Assembly: GCA_903876765.1 (NCBI GenBank)
Contig: CAIRBH010000031.1
Coordinates: 1 to 64,000, forward strand
From: an uncultured Pseudomonadota bacterium
GTDB lineage: Bacteria > Pseudomonadota > Gammaproteobacteria > Burkholderiales > Methylophilaceae
Direction of reading: 5' to 3'
DNA length: 64,000 bases
The notes below the pieces were generated by a model that saw only the letters and a list, made by a program, of their open reading frames with translations, did no database searches and was not told where the DNA came from. Positions within the stretch are counted from its first letter, which is position 1; every line of letters begins with the position of its first letter. Of the stretch, positions 44,943 through 54,402 are shown one piece after another. The position numbers were made by a program, and so were the translations under genes.

Positions 44943-46919
44943 CTAACGTAAATCTTCAAAAAATTGCTGTACCTCAGACAATTCACGCGTTCTCTTAAAG
45001 GGCGGCAAACTTTGCCAGATTTTCTTGCCGTAAGACTTGCTGATTAAGCGCGGATCGCAAATCATCAACACGCCGCTATCATTTTCATCGCGTATCAAAC
45101 GCCCCGCACCCTGTTTGAGGGTGATTACCGAATAAGGCAGCTGATATTCCATAAAGGCATTTTTGCCTTCAGCATTGAGCTTATCGACGCGGGCCGACAA
45201 TACGGGGTCATCAGGCGGCGCAAAAGGCAGTTTGTCAATAATCACTAGGCTTAGCGCTTCGCCGCGTACATCAACGCCTTCCCAAAAGCTTTGTGAGCCC
45301 ACCAATACCGCATTGCCTAGCTTACGAAAACGGTCTAACAATTCGGTGCGCGAGCTTTCGCCCTGCAATAGCAATGGGCTTTCTATGCCGTTTTCAGAGA
45401 AGGCCTCTTTCAATAAAGCATGAATTTCGCGCATGGCGCGCAAGCTGGTCGATAGCACAAAAGCACGGCCACCACTGGCCTGCAACACCGGTAAGGCCGC
45501 TGCCACCACAGATGCCGTATAACTTGCGCTGTTGGGGTCTGGCATGTCTGGCGGCACATATAAAAGTGCTTGTGCTTGATAATTAAACGGGCTTTCCCAA
45601 AAGCCAGTTTTAGCCTCTTGCAAGCCCATTTGCGCCAGATAATGGCTGAAGTCAGCTTTTACAGCGAGTGTTGCTGAGGTGAATATCCATGCACGAGGCT
45701 GGGCGTTTAGCTGTTTTCCAAAGCCTTCAGCCACACTTAACGGTGTGGCGTGTAACTGCACAGAATGGGTAAACACTTCTACCCAACGCACTAGATTATT
45801 ATTTTCGGCAGATTGCCAGCGGCTAAATAGCTCATGTAAAGCCTCGCTGCGTTGCCAACATTTTTCTAACAAGGGATCGCGGGCAGCTTGCGATTCAAGC
45901 ACGGTTTTAAGGGCGTTTAATTGGCTTAGCATGTGATCAAATGCCGCTGCAAAGCCTGCTAAAGCCAGCGCTTTTTGCACAGGTAAGCGTGAGCCTTCAT
46001 AGGCAAAAATCAGTCTAAAATCTTTGGCAGATTTTTCTAATTTTGTAATCGTTGTGCCTAATTCTAGACAATCTTTAGCTAGCGTTAAATGCGCGGCGTT
46101 GCAGTCGTGCGCTAATTCTAGTAATTGACTGGTTGAAACATCTTCACCAAAAAATAGCCCTGCGACTTCAGGCAATTGATGCGCCTCGTCAAATATGACG
46201 GTGTTTGCGCTAGGTAATAGTTCTGCCACGCCTTCGTCGCGCAACATGACGTCGGCAAAAAATAGATGATGATTCACCACGACAATATCCGCGGCCAATG
46301 CCTGTTTGCGCGCCTCCATGACAAAACATTCTTTGTAGTAGGCGCAATCGCCACCTAAGCAGTTGTCGCGTGTAGACGTGACGCTGGGCCAAATCATGGC
46401 ATTTTCTGGCACCGTATTGAGCTCACTTTTGTCGCCTGTTTTGCTATTTTCAGCAAAAGTTTTAATGAGGTGCACGTATTTAGCGTCTTCACGTGAGGCA
46501 AAGCGGCCTTCTTGCTCAGCACGTTCAAGATGGTAATGACACACGTAATTTGCGCGGCCTTTTAGCATGGCGACTGTCACTGGCACTCTTAAGGCGTCGC
46601 GCACATTAGGCAAGTCGCGGCTATACAATTGGTCTTGCAAGTTTTTAGTGCCAGTAGAAATAATCACCTTGCCACCCGTTAGCAAGGCGGGTACTAAGTA
46701 GGCAAAAGTTTTGCCCGTGCCAGTCCCCGCTTCGGCAACTAATTGCGTGTTTTGCGTGATGGCCAGTGCAATGGCTTCGGCCATTTCTAATTGTTGGCTG
46801 CGCTCGCTATAGCCTGAGATGTGCTTGGCTAACAGGCCGTCTTTTTCAAAAACTTCGCGCATGGTGTATGGGGTCATAAGGGCTGCTATTATCCCATGAC
46901 TTGGCGCATTAAAGGCCAT
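44943..46919 (-). CDS. DinG/YoaA-type ATP-dependent DNA helicase
   Basis: A 658-residue XPD-like superfamily 2 helicase. Walker A is AGTGTGKTFAYLVPAL, Walker B is DEAH (VIFDEAHQLPE). Four cysteines between them (YVCHYH, NCLGG, DCAYY, ECFV) form the expected 4Fe-4S site. C-terminal motifs include LLVGSQSFWEGVDVRGEAL and GAGRLIRDENDSGVL. The ORF begins MAFNAPSHG, but starts at codon 15 or 20 (MTPYTMREVFEKDG) fit homologues better; the ribosome site does not decide. It probably works in repair of damaged or stalled DNA. Confidence 0.9.
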   Translation of the reverse strand: MAFNAPSHGIIAALMTPYTMREVFEKDGLLAKHISGYSERSQQLEMAEAIALAITQNTQLVAEAGTGTGKTFAYLVPALLTGGKVIISTGTKNLQDQLYSRDLPNVRDALRVPVTVAMLKGRANYVCHYHLERAEQEGRFASREDAKYVHLIKTFAENSKTGDKSELNTVPENAMIWPSVTSTRDNCLGGDCAYYKECFVMEARKQALAADIVVVNHHLFFADVMLRDEGVAELLPSANTVIFDEAHQLPEVAGLFFGEDVSTSQLLELAHDCNAAHLTLAKDCLELGTTITKLEKSAKDFRLIFAYEGSRLPVQKALALAGFAAAFDHMLSQLNALKTVLESQAARDPLLEKCWQRSEALHELFSRWQSAENNNLVRWVEVFTHSVQLHATPLSVAEGFGKQLNAQPRAWIFTSATLAVKADFSHYLAQMGLQEAKTGFWESPFNYQAQALLYVPPDMPDPNSASYTASVVAAALPVLQASGGRAFVLSTSLRAMREIHALLKEAFSENGIESPLLLQGESSRTELLDRFRKLGNAVLVGSQSFWEGVDVRGEALSLVIIDKLPFAPPDDPVLSARVDKLNAEGKNAFMEYQLPYSVITLKQGAGRLIRDENDSGVLMICDPRLISKSYGKKIWQSLPPFKRTRELSEVQQFFEDLR

Positions 46920-47067
46920 TTAACCGACCTTAAAAAGGTATTTATCCAGGCCTTAGATAACTATTGTTAAGCAAAAAGGCGGTAAATTTAGCCACTAATT
47001 TTAATAAAAATAACTATATAAAACAGCATATTAAGTAAAAAAGTAGGTGATTTATGGGGTGTTGGGT

Positions 47068-47073
47068 TATAAT
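47068..47073 (+). promoter_or_regulatory. -10 box placing the transcription start at the NlpC/P60 start codon
   Basis: A perfect TATAAT ends 7 nt before the GTG at 47080. No ribosome-binding site is present. This supports GTG 47080 as start and a leaderless message. Confidence 0.45.
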
Positions 47074-47079
47074 CAAACC

Positions 47080-47634
47080 GTGATTAAATATATTCAAAAT
47101 CGTTTACTGGTTTGTTGCTTGCTGGGTTTGGCAAGTAGCTCATGCGCCGCCATTGTTCCTGCGCCAGAAGATGCCCCTATGGACACGCAAATTCGCGCAG
47201 AATCGATAGATATCAATGATGCCAGTTGGTCAGCCCGCGCTCGCGAGGTGCTGGTTAGCGCATTAAGTTTGACTGGCATACAGTATAAATACGGTGGCAA
47301 TTCCCCTGAAACTGGCTTTGATTGCAGTGGTTTTGTGCGCTACGTGTTTAAGCAGGCAACCAGCCTAACATTGCCGCATAGCGCATTGGCTATCAGCCAA
47401 GTAGGCAGAACTATCCCAAAAAATGAACTGCAGCCTGGCGATTTAGTGTTTTTTAATACCTTAAAAGCGACTTTTTCTCATGTAGGCATTTACTTGGGCA
47501 ATAATCGCTTTATCCATTCGCCGAGTAAAGGCGGGCAAGTGCGGGTAGAAAATATGCAAGATGGCTACTGGGCAAGGCATTTTAACGGCGCACAACGCAT
47601 AGAGCACGCTAGAGCCATCAACCAAGAGCAATAA
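47080..47634 (+). CDS. NlpC/P60 family peptidoglycan hydrolase, probable lipoprotein
   Basis: A 184-residue exported cell-wall endopeptidase. The leader IKYIQNRLLVCCLLGLASSSCAA could be a lipoprotein signal (cysteine after ASSS) or an ordinary signal peptide. The catalytic domain occupies the last 120 residues. FDCSGFVRYVF carries the nucleophile at about C82, and FSHVGIYLGNNRFIHSPSKGG supplies two histidines. The ORF can be extended upstream to 47047, but GTG 47080 sits exactly at the predicted transcription start. Confidence 0.85.
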   Translation: MIKYIQNRLLVCCLLGLASSSCAAIVPAPEDAPMDTQIRAESIDINDASWSARAREVLVSALSLTGIQYKYGGNSPETGFDCSGFVRYVFKQATSLTLPHSALAISQVGRTIPKNELQPGDLVFFNTLKATFSHVGIYLGNNRFIHSPSKGGQVRVENMQDGYWARHFNGAQRIEHARAINQEQ

Positions 47635-47646
47635 AATCTATCAAGC

Positions 47647-47928
47647 TTAAGTGCTTGTGTCAGAATGGCCTAAATCTCGGCTAGGGTCTATGCAATCGCG
47701 CACCAGTTGTTTGACTTCTTTAGCTTCAGGAAAGCGCCCCGCAACTTTACGCGAAAACAGCAGTTGCTGATTTAGGCGAATGTCAAAAATACCATTAGTT
47801 CCAGGTTTAAGAGACACGCTAGTTAAATCTTGCTCAAATGTGCTCAGTAGTTCTTGTGCCAACCAAGCGGCCCGCAATAGCCAGCGACATTGTGTGCAAT
47901 AACTAATTTCGATATGGTGTTCAATCAA
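47647..47928 (-). CDS. SelT/SelW/SelH family (Rdx) thioredoxin-like protein
   Basis: A 93-residue protein with the family start HHIEISYCTQCRWLLRAAWLAQELLSTF. The CxxC pair is at residues 11 and 14, where selenocysteine versions have CxxU. GTNGIFDIRLNQQLLFSRKVAGRFPEAKEVKQLVRD completes the fold. Redox function is assumed, physiological role unknown. Start is TTG at 47928, with AAGGA upstream. It is convergent with the NlpC/P60 gene. Confidence 0.85.
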   Translation of the reverse strand: MIEHHIEISYCTQCRWLLRAAWLAQELLSTFEQDLTSVSLKPGTNGIFDIRLNQQLLFSRKVAGRFPEAKEVKQLVRDCIDPSRDLGHSDTST

Positions 47929-48069
47929 TTTACAAGTCCTTACTGCTATACTTTCATTTGTAAATATTTACATTTGTGAATATTTATATAGATATTCACA
48001 CTCATTGGAACTATTAATGCTAAGTTTGTCATAAACTTGTACGCTTTCTTTAGCTAGGGATAATAATAC

Positions 48070-49518
48070 ATGCAAGCTAGAAATAAATATCAAGGTTTTA
48101 CTAAAGTAGCTCTGGTTTGTTCTGGGCTAATACTCGGGCTGATGTTGAGCTTAACTTACTCGGCAGTGGCTGAGCGTATGGAAAAGCCACAACTCCCCCT
48201 AGAAGACTTGCGTGCCTTTGCCGAAGTGTTCGGTAAAATCAAAAGCGACTATGTTGAGCCAGTAGAAGACAAAAAACTCATCTCTGAGGCCATTAGCGGC
48301 ATGCTTACTGGTTTAGATCCTCATTCAACCTATATGGACGTAGATGCTTTTAAAGATATGCAAGCCGCTACGCAAGGCGAATTTGGCGGCCTAGGCATAG
48401 AAGTCGGTATGGAAGACGGCTTAGTGAAAGTGGTCTCGCCTATTGAAGATTCGCCCGCCTATGTGGCAGGCATTAAAAGCGGCGACCTCATCATGAAGTT
48501 AGATGAAAAGCTGGTTAAAGGCATGAGCCTGAATGACGCCGTAAAAATTATGCGTGGCAAGCCAGACACCTCTATTACCCTGACAATATTGCGCAAAAAT
48601 GAAGCTAAGCCATTGTTGCTTACTTTAGTTCGCGCCATTATTAAGAATAAAAGTGTGAAATACAAAATGACTGAGCCAGGCTATGCCTACGCTAGGGTCA
48701 CACAGTTTCAAGAGCACACAGGAGAAGACTTAGCCAAAGCGATTAAAACCATGGCTGAAGAAAATAAAGGCCCATTTAAAGGCTTTGTATTAGATTTACG
48801 CAATGACCCAGGTGGCCTGCTGAACGGTGCCGTAGGTGTTGCAGCGGCGTTTTTACCCAAAGACAGCTTGGTCGTGTATACCGAGGGTCGTGCGCCAGAT
48901 TCAAAAATGAACCTTACCGTTAATCCAGAAAACTATGCACGTGGCGGCGCGGTAAACGATTATATGCGCGATATTCCTGCGGATTTAAAAACCGTGCCTA
49001 TGGTCGTGCTGATCAATGCTGGTTCGGCCTCTGCATCAGAAATCGTCGCAGGAGCCCTACAAGACCACAAGCGTGCTACCTTGATAGGCGTTCGCACCTT
49101 TGGTAAGGGCTCGGTACAAACCATTATGCCTATGAATAATGGTGCGGCGATTAAGCTTACTACTGCGCGTTATTTCACACCTAAGGGCCGCTCAATTCAG
49201 GCCAAAGGCATAGAGCCAGATTACTACGTAGAAGACGGCACGGATCAGTCCAACAATATCCACGAGGCTGATTTATCACGCCATTTATCTAACCCTAAAG
49301 ATGCACAAGCGGGGGTAGCTACCAAATCTGAGGCATCTTCACCTAGCAAAGAGGCCGCTCAAGCTAAGTTAAATGAGAAAAAATATGCAGAAGCGATGGC
49401 GCCTATTGAGCCTGCCAGCAAAGAAGATTTGCAGTTTGCCCAAGCTATGAATTTTCTTAAAGGTAAACCAGTCGTTAAGTCTGAGCCACCAAAAGTAGAA
49501 GCGACGCCTAGTAAATAA
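48070..49518 (+). CDS. ctpA: Carboxy-terminal processing protease (S41 family)
   Basis: A 482-residue periplasmic serine protease. It has an N-terminal signal or anchor (VALVCSGLILGLMLSLTYSAVA), a PDZ domain at about 95-180 (GEFGGLGIEVGMEDGLVKVVSPIEDSPAYVAGIKSGDLI pattern), and the S41 domain with the catalytic serine in NAGSASASEIVAG and the lysine in TFGKGSVQT. The last 100 residues are a low-complexity Lys/Glu/Ala/Ser tail. AGGGA precedes the ATG. A terminator follows. Confidence 0.93.
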   Translation: MQARNKYQGFTKVALVCSGLILGLMLSLTYSAVAERMEKPQLPLEDLRAFAEVFGKIKSDYVEPVEDKKLISEAISGMLTGLDPHSTYMDVDAFKDMQAATQGEFGGLGIEVGMEDGLVKVVSPIEDSPAYVAGIKSGDLIMKLDEKLVKGMSLNDAVKIMRGKPDTSITLTILRKNEAKPLLLTLVRAIIKNKSVKYKMTEPGYAYARVTQFQEHTGEDLAKAIKTMAEENKGPFKGFVLDLRNDPGGLLNGAVGVAAAFLPKDSLVVYTEGRAPDSKMNLTVNPENYARGGAVNDYMRDIPADLKTVPMVVLINAGSASASEIVAGALQDHKRATLIGVRTFGKGSVQTIMPMNNGAAIKLTTARYFTPKGRSIQAKGIEPDYYVEDGTDQSNNIHEADLSRHLSNPKDAQAGVATKSEASSPSKEAAQAKLNEKKYAEAMAPIEPASKEDLQFAQAMNFLKGKPVVKSEPPKVEATPSK

Positions 49519-49557
49519 AGTGCTAGCTGGGTAATTGTAGTTTTATCAGCGTGCTAA

Positions 49558-49590
49558 ATAACCCGCCTTGCAAACAGGGCGGGTTTTTTA
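49558..49590 (+). terminator. Terminator of ctpA
   Basis: ACCCGCC and GGCGGGT pair around a 10-nt loop and are followed by T6. Confidence 0.85.
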
Positions 49591-49624
49591 TGGCATACGC
49601 GGCTTTAGATAACCATGCGAGGTT

Positions 49625-49630
49625 TATAAT
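49625..49630 (+). promoter_or_regulatory. -10 box placing the transcription start at the glcF start codon
   Basis: A perfect TATAAT ends 7 nt before the ATG at 49637, and there is no ribosome-binding site. It predicts a leaderless glcF mRNA. Confidence 0.45.
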
Positions 49631-49636
49631 AAACAA

Positions 49637-50818
49637 ATGACTTTATCGATTACTGACTTGATTGCAGAGGCAGATCGCTGCGTGGCTTGCGGCTTATGTT
49701 TGCCGCATTGCCCTACTTACAGAAAAACTGGCTCAGAGGCAGATTCGCCGCGTGGCCGCATTCAGCTCATGCGGGCCGTGGCTCAAGATATTCTGCCCAA
49801 TAACCAGCGTTTTAAACAGCATATAGACCTGTGTTTAAGTTGCCGCAGTTGCGAATCTGCTTGTCCTAACAATGTAAATTATGGTGCTTTGGTTGATAGT
49901 ACGCGGGCGATTTTGCTGCCGAAAAAAAGTATCTGGTATCGCCTAGCCAAGCCATTAATACGTTCTCGCTTATTCAGTAATGGCTTAATGTGGCTAGTTT
50001 GGCTCATACAGCAATGCAAGTGTGATGCCTTGCTTAAATGTTTTAACCCAGCGGCAAAATTATTGCCAGCCATCAATCATCCTGTAAGTTGGCAATCGCT
50101 ATACCCGACGACGGTCGCTTTTAGGCAGGGTAGCGTTAGCTTGTTTTTAGGCTGTGCTAGTCAGGCGTTGGATAACCAGACGCTAAAAGCCAGTATTTAT
50201 CTATTAAACACGCTGGGGTTTGATGTGTATGTGCCCGCGCAACAAACGTGTTGTGGCAGCATCGCTAGGCAAATGGGCGATGAGCTTGAAGCTAATCAAC
50301 TCTTGGCAATGAATCAGCACAGCTTTAATGCAACCATGCCCATATTAACCGTGGCTAGTGGCTGTGGCGCTGGCTTGGCTGATTATATGCCCAGCCATCA
50401 GGTGCAAGACATTAGCGCATTTTTAGCAGCTTGCGATTGGTCTAGGGTCAGCATTAGCCCGCTTAAGCAGCGTATTTTTGTGCAAGACCCCTGCAGCTTA
50501 CGAAACGGGCAAAAAAGTCACGCCGCTGTTTATAGCTTGCTTAAAAAAATCCCACAAGCTGAAGTCCTTGCATTAGCGGGTAATAGCCAATGTTGTGGGG
50601 GTGCAGGGTCTTATATGTTAACGCAAGCAAGCATGGCCAATGACTTACTGAATGATAAATTAATGGTCATTGAGGCGGCGAGCGCAGCCATACTTGCCAC
50701 GTCAAATATTGGCTGTAGCTTGCACATAGCAAAAGGTTTACGTGAGCAAAATATGCCTGTGGTTATATTGCATCCTGTACAGATTATGGCCAAACAATTG
50801 GGATTTGTTAATCAATAA
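49637..50818 (+). CDS. glcF: Glycolate oxidase iron-sulfur subunit GlcF-like protein
   Basis: A 393-residue protein with two N-terminal 4Fe-4S motifs (CVACGLCLPHCP and CLSCRSCESACP) and two C-terminal CCG domains (CCGSIARQMGDE and CCGGAGSYML). This is the layout of GlcF and of lactate-oxidation LutA/LldE-type subunits. Length fits GlcF. The flavin subunits glcD and glcE are not adjacent in the window, so the substrate is uncertain. Its stand-alone position is somewhat unusual. Confidence 0.8.
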   Translation: MTLSITDLIAEADRCVACGLCLPHCPTYRKTGSEADSPRGRIQLMRAVAQDILPNNQRFKQHIDLCLSCRSCESACPNNVNYGALVDSTRAILLPKKSIWYRLAKPLIRSRLFSNGLMWLVWLIQQCKCDALLKCFNPAAKLLPAINHPVSWQSLYPTTVAFRQGSVSLFLGCASQALDNQTLKASIYLLNTLGFDVYVPAQQTCCGSIARQMGDELEANQLLAMNQHSFNATMPILTVASGCGAGLADYMPSHQVQDISAFLAACDWSRVSISPLKQRIFVQDPCSLRNGQKSHAAVYSLLKKIPQAEVLALAGNSQCCGGAGSYMLTQASMANDLLNDKLMVIEAASAAILATSNIGCSLHIAKGLREQNMPVVILHPVQIMAKQLGFVNQ

Positions 50819-51027
50819 CCAAATACTGGTTTAACAAAGGAATTTAAGCGTAAACTATGTACTAGCTTAAAAACTATGTGCTAGGTTAAATAGACATCAC
50901 ATACGGCTTGTTTGATTGGATGCCGCACTAGCAAGACGTCTATTTGCCTTGGCTGCCAATTTTTAATCTAGCGTATGGCAAAGTTGATGGTGATTTAAAA
51001 TGACTTTTTATAAAAAGGTAAGTATTA

Positions 51028-51351
51028 ATGCAAAAATTTAGTGACGTATTATTAACGCTTGACGACGCCTCACATGTGCAGCGTATAGAGCTGTTTAATA
51101 CTGATGGCAGTGCTGCGGGTGTAATAGAAAATAAACCCGGCAGCCAAGGTTCAGTCAAGGTCTACTATCACCTCTATCGTATGTATGGTGAAATCTCTTT
51201 AGACGCTGCGGTGGAGGGTTTAAGTCTTTTTGCTGAGCACACCAGTGATGCAGAAAACTGCCCAGGCAAGCATCCTAATGTAGATCGATTATTAAATCTT
51301 TTAGAAGATGAAAAGCCACTTAAAGTGAAGGTTACAGAGACTCGCTCTTAG
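51028..51351 (+). CDS. DUF2322 family protein
   Basis: A 107-residue soluble protein. SQGSVKVYYHLYRMYGEISLDAAVEGLSLFAEHTSDAENCPGKHPNVDRLLNLL matches the conserved core of DUF2322, widespread in betaproteobacteria with unknown function. AAAAGGTAAG lies before the ATG. The 209 bp upstream contain no gene. It is a single gene ahead of lgt. Confidence 0.8.
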   Translation: MQKFSDVLLTLDDASHVQRIELFNTDGSAAGVIENKPGSQGSVKVYYHLYRMYGEISLDAAVEGLSLFAEHTSDAENCPGKHPNVDRLLNLLEDEKPLKVKVTETRS

Positions 51352-51537
51352 TTTTAATTGTTTGGTTATTCGCCCATGGTCGATTAAAAATGGCCGGTAA
51401 AACGTCCTACCTTCATCATTCTAGGCAACTAAGTTAAACCGCCTAATTGCCAATACTGCCGCAATATTCTTTTATTTAAGCCTGTATCTAGTAAAACTTA
51501 GGTAAAATTCAGCTTTTATTTTTCCCTTTAGCCCAAT

Positions 51538-52317
51538 ATGTTTGTTCACCCACAATTTGACCCTATCGCAGTTCATCTAGGTAGCTTTGGTATTCATTGG
51601 TACGGTCTCATGTACTTAATTGGCTTTTTAGCATTTATCGGCTTAGGTAAATGGCAAATTAGCCATCGCCCTTGGCATGCTTGGAGCATCCCCATGCTCG
51701 ATGACGCACTGTTTTTTGGTGCACTAGGCGTTATTTTGGGGGGGCGATTAGGCTATGTGCTGTTTTACCAGTTTGGTTATTTTGTGCATCATCCCTCAGA
51801 AATTTTAGCAGTATGGCAGGGCGGCATGAGTTTTCATGGTGGGTTTTTAGGTGTGCTAGTGGCCATGGGCTTATTTGCACGCAAGTATCAATTGCAGTGG
51901 CTGAGCATCATGGATTTTGTCGCACCCTTAGTGCCGATTGGTTTAGGTGCTGGGCGTATGGGCAATTTTATTAATGGCGAACTATGGGGACGCGTCACCA
52001 ATAGCCAATACGGCATGGTGTTTCCTAGGGTTGATGACCTATTGCGTCACCCCTCACAGCTCTACGAATTTACCCTTGAAGGGATAGCCTTATTTTTAAT
52101 TCTTTGGATTTATTCTGCAAAACCTAGAGAAACGGGTGCAATTTCCGCTTTATTCTTGATAGGCTATGGTAGCTTTAGATTTATTGCCGAATATACCCGT
52201 GAGCCTGATAGCTACTTAGGCTTGCTGTCTATGGGATTTAGCATGGGCCAGTGGCTAAGTTTACCTATGTTGCTAGTGGGCATTGCGATGTGGGTGCGAG
52301 TGCAGCAAAAAAGATAA
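51538..52317 (+). CDS. lgt: Prolipoprotein diacylglyceryl transferase
   Basis: Lgt attaches diacylglycerol from phosphatidylglycerol to the lipobox cysteine of lipoproteins. The 259-residue membrane protein has seven helices. Diagnostic are [37 protein letters not shown] and [14 protein letters not shown], the Lgt signature, then [12 protein letters not shown]. Length is normal. A bidirectional terminator separates it from amtB. Confidence 0.96.
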   Translation: MFVHPQFDPIAVHLGSFGIHWYGLMYLIGFLAFIGLGKWQISHRPWHAWSIPMLDDALFFGALGVILGGRLGYVLFYQFGYFVHHPSEILAVWQGGMSFHGGFLGVLVAMGLFARKYQLQWLSIMDFVAPLVPIGLGAGRMGNFINGELWGRVTNSQYGMVFPRVDDLLRHPSQLYEFTLEGIALFLILWIYSAKPRETGAISALFLIGYGSFRFIAEYTREPDSYLGLLSMGFSMGQWLSLPMLLVGIAMWVRVQQKR

Positions 52318-52452
52318 GCTCAAAAAGATAAACATAAGATGAACCCTAAGACTAGACCTAATATTAGATCTAAGATTGGATTGTTAAACTTAACAATAGG
52401 CTGACTGAAATGATTTAAGTCACACCGTTTAATAGTGATGAATTGCAGGGAT

Positions 52453-52482
52453 AAAAAACGGACGCCTAGGCGTCCGTTTTTT
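52453..52482. terminator. Bidirectional terminator between lgt and amtB
   Basis: A perfect 30-bp palindrome, AAAAAACGGACGC and its inverse around CTAG, gives A6 and T6 tracts on either side. Confidence 0.9.
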
Positions 52483-52513
52483 ATTACAACAACAGCTTAA
52501 TTAAGTTAATTCA

Positions 52514-54010
52514 TTAAGCGTGGTAAGCACGTTCACCGTGCTCAGTGGTATCCAAGCCTTCACGTTCAACTTCTTCACTTACACGTAAGCCGATCACTGC
52601 ATCAACTATTTTGTAAGAGATAAATGCTACCACACCAGACCATACCAAGGTTGTACCTACACCCCATGCTTGGCTAGTCATTTGCGCAACCATATCGTAA
52701 GGGGCAACAGCATTAGCCACATAGTCGTAAACGCCTGTGCCGCCTAATGCTGGGTTGACTAAAATACCTGTAGTGAGCGCACCAAAGATACCGCCAACAC
52801 AGTGCACGCCAAACACGTCAAGTGAATCGTCATAACCCATCATAGATTTGACTTTACTTACAAAGAAGAAGCAAAGTGGTGAAACGATTAAGCCTTGCAC
52901 GATAGCGCCCATAGGACCCACATAACCACAAGCTGGGGTAATAGCCACTAAACCTGCGATCGCACCTGAAGCAGCACCTAACATTGAAGGTTTACCTTTG
53001 AAGAACCATTCTGTAAACATCCATGAAGTCGCAGCCGCACATGTAGCAAGTAAGGTATTAGCAAACACTAGTGTTGCAAAGCCGCTTGCTTCTAAGTTTG
53101 AGCCTACGTTGAAGCCAAACCAGCCAACCCATAGCAATGCTGCACCTACCATTGTTAAAGTCACGCTGTGAGGCGCCATTGCTTCTTTACCGTAACCTAC
53201 ACGTTTGCCTAGTACTAAAGCACCTACCAAACCAGCAATACCAGCATTGATATGCACGACCGTACCACCAGCAAAGTCAAGTGCACCCTTTTGCCAAATA
53301 AAGCCAGCCGTTGCGGAAGCCGCTGTAGCAGCATCAGCACTGGTGTAAGCATCAGGGCCTGCCCAGTACCAAACCATGTGTGCAATTGGCAAGTAAGAGA
53401 AAGTGAACCACAACACCATAAAGAACAAGATGGCAGAGAACTTCATACGTTCAGCAAAAGCACCCACAATCAACGCTGGGGTAATGACCGCAAAAGTTAA
53501 CTGGAATACCATGTAAATGTATTCAGGAATCACAACGCCTTTGCTGAATGTTGCCACATTTGAGTCTGGCGTAATACCATGCAAGAAGGCACGACCAAAG
53601 CCACCGAAGTAGGCATTGCCTTCAGTAAAGGCCACACTGTAGCCGTATAGCGCCCAGAGCACACCTAATACACAGGTAATCATAAATGTTTGCATTAACA
53701 CTGAAAGCATATTTTTTTGACGTACCATGCCGCCGTAAAATAAGCCTAAACCAGGCACACACATCATTAATACCAATACTGTTGCCACTATCATCCAAGC
53801 AATATCACCCTTATTCGGCACGGGTGCAGGCGCCGCAGCTACTGCCGCCGCTTCTGCTGGTGCTGGTGCCGCCGCATCGGCTGCAACTGGTGTTGGTGCT
53901 ACTACGGCTGCTGCGTCAGCGGCGGGTGCAGCGTCCTCAGCATAAGTATTAGCAGTAAAGCCTAAGCCTAGTGCCGCAACTAAAGCAAACATCGAAAGTA
54001 ATTTTTTCAT
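52514..54010 (-). CDS. amtB: Ammonium transporter
   Basis: A 498-residue Amt channel. After a cleavable signal peptide (LLSMFALVAALGLGFTANTYA) comes a 45-residue segment made almost only of Ala, Pro, Asp and Val, which is unusual, then eleven helices. Conserved parts include MCVPGLGLFYGGMVRQKNML, FAVITPALIVGAFAERMKF, DFAGGTVVHINAGIAGLVGAL, LLWVGWFGFNVGSN and FGVHCVGGIFGAL with the twin-histidine pore residues. Amt proteins also carry methylammonium. It is the last gene of a porin-glnK-amtB operon; AAGGGGAT precedes the ATG. Confidence 0.95.
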   Translation of the reverse strand: MKKLLSMFALVAALGLGFTANTYAEDAAPAADAAAVVAPTPVAADAAAPAPAEAAAVAAAPAPVPNKGDIAWMIVATVLVLMMCVPGLGLFYGGMVRQKNMLSVLMQTFMITCVLGVLWALYGYSVAFTEGNAYFGGFGRAFLHGITPDSNVATFSKGVVIPEYIYMVFQLTFAVITPALIVGAFAERMKFSAILFFMVLWFTFSYLPIAHMVWYWAGPDAYTSADAATAASATAGFIWQKGALDFAGGTVVHINAGIAGLVGALVLGKRVGYGKEAMAPHSVTLTMVGAALLWVGWFGFNVGSNLEASGFATLVFANTLLATCAAATSWMFTEWFFKGKPSMLGAASGAIAGLVAITPACGYVGPMGAIVQGLIVSPLCFFFVSKVKSMMGYDDSLDVFGVHCVGGIFGALTTGILVNPALGGTGVYDYVANAVAPYDMVAQMTSQAWGVGTTLVWSGVVAFISYKIVDAVIGLRVSEEVEREGLDTTEHGERAYHA

Positions 54011-54020
54011 TGTGATCCCC

Positions 54021-54368
<348 letters not shown>

Positions 54369-54402
54369 CTAGTGAGGCAGGGATTAGCCTGCCAAAATTA
54401 AA

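Noticed and set aside
53686-53952. 88-residue plus-strand frame opposite the amtB start
   Set aside because: It is the complement of the Ala/Pro-rich coding stretch, which produces a Leu/Pro-rich artefact; amtB is certain.
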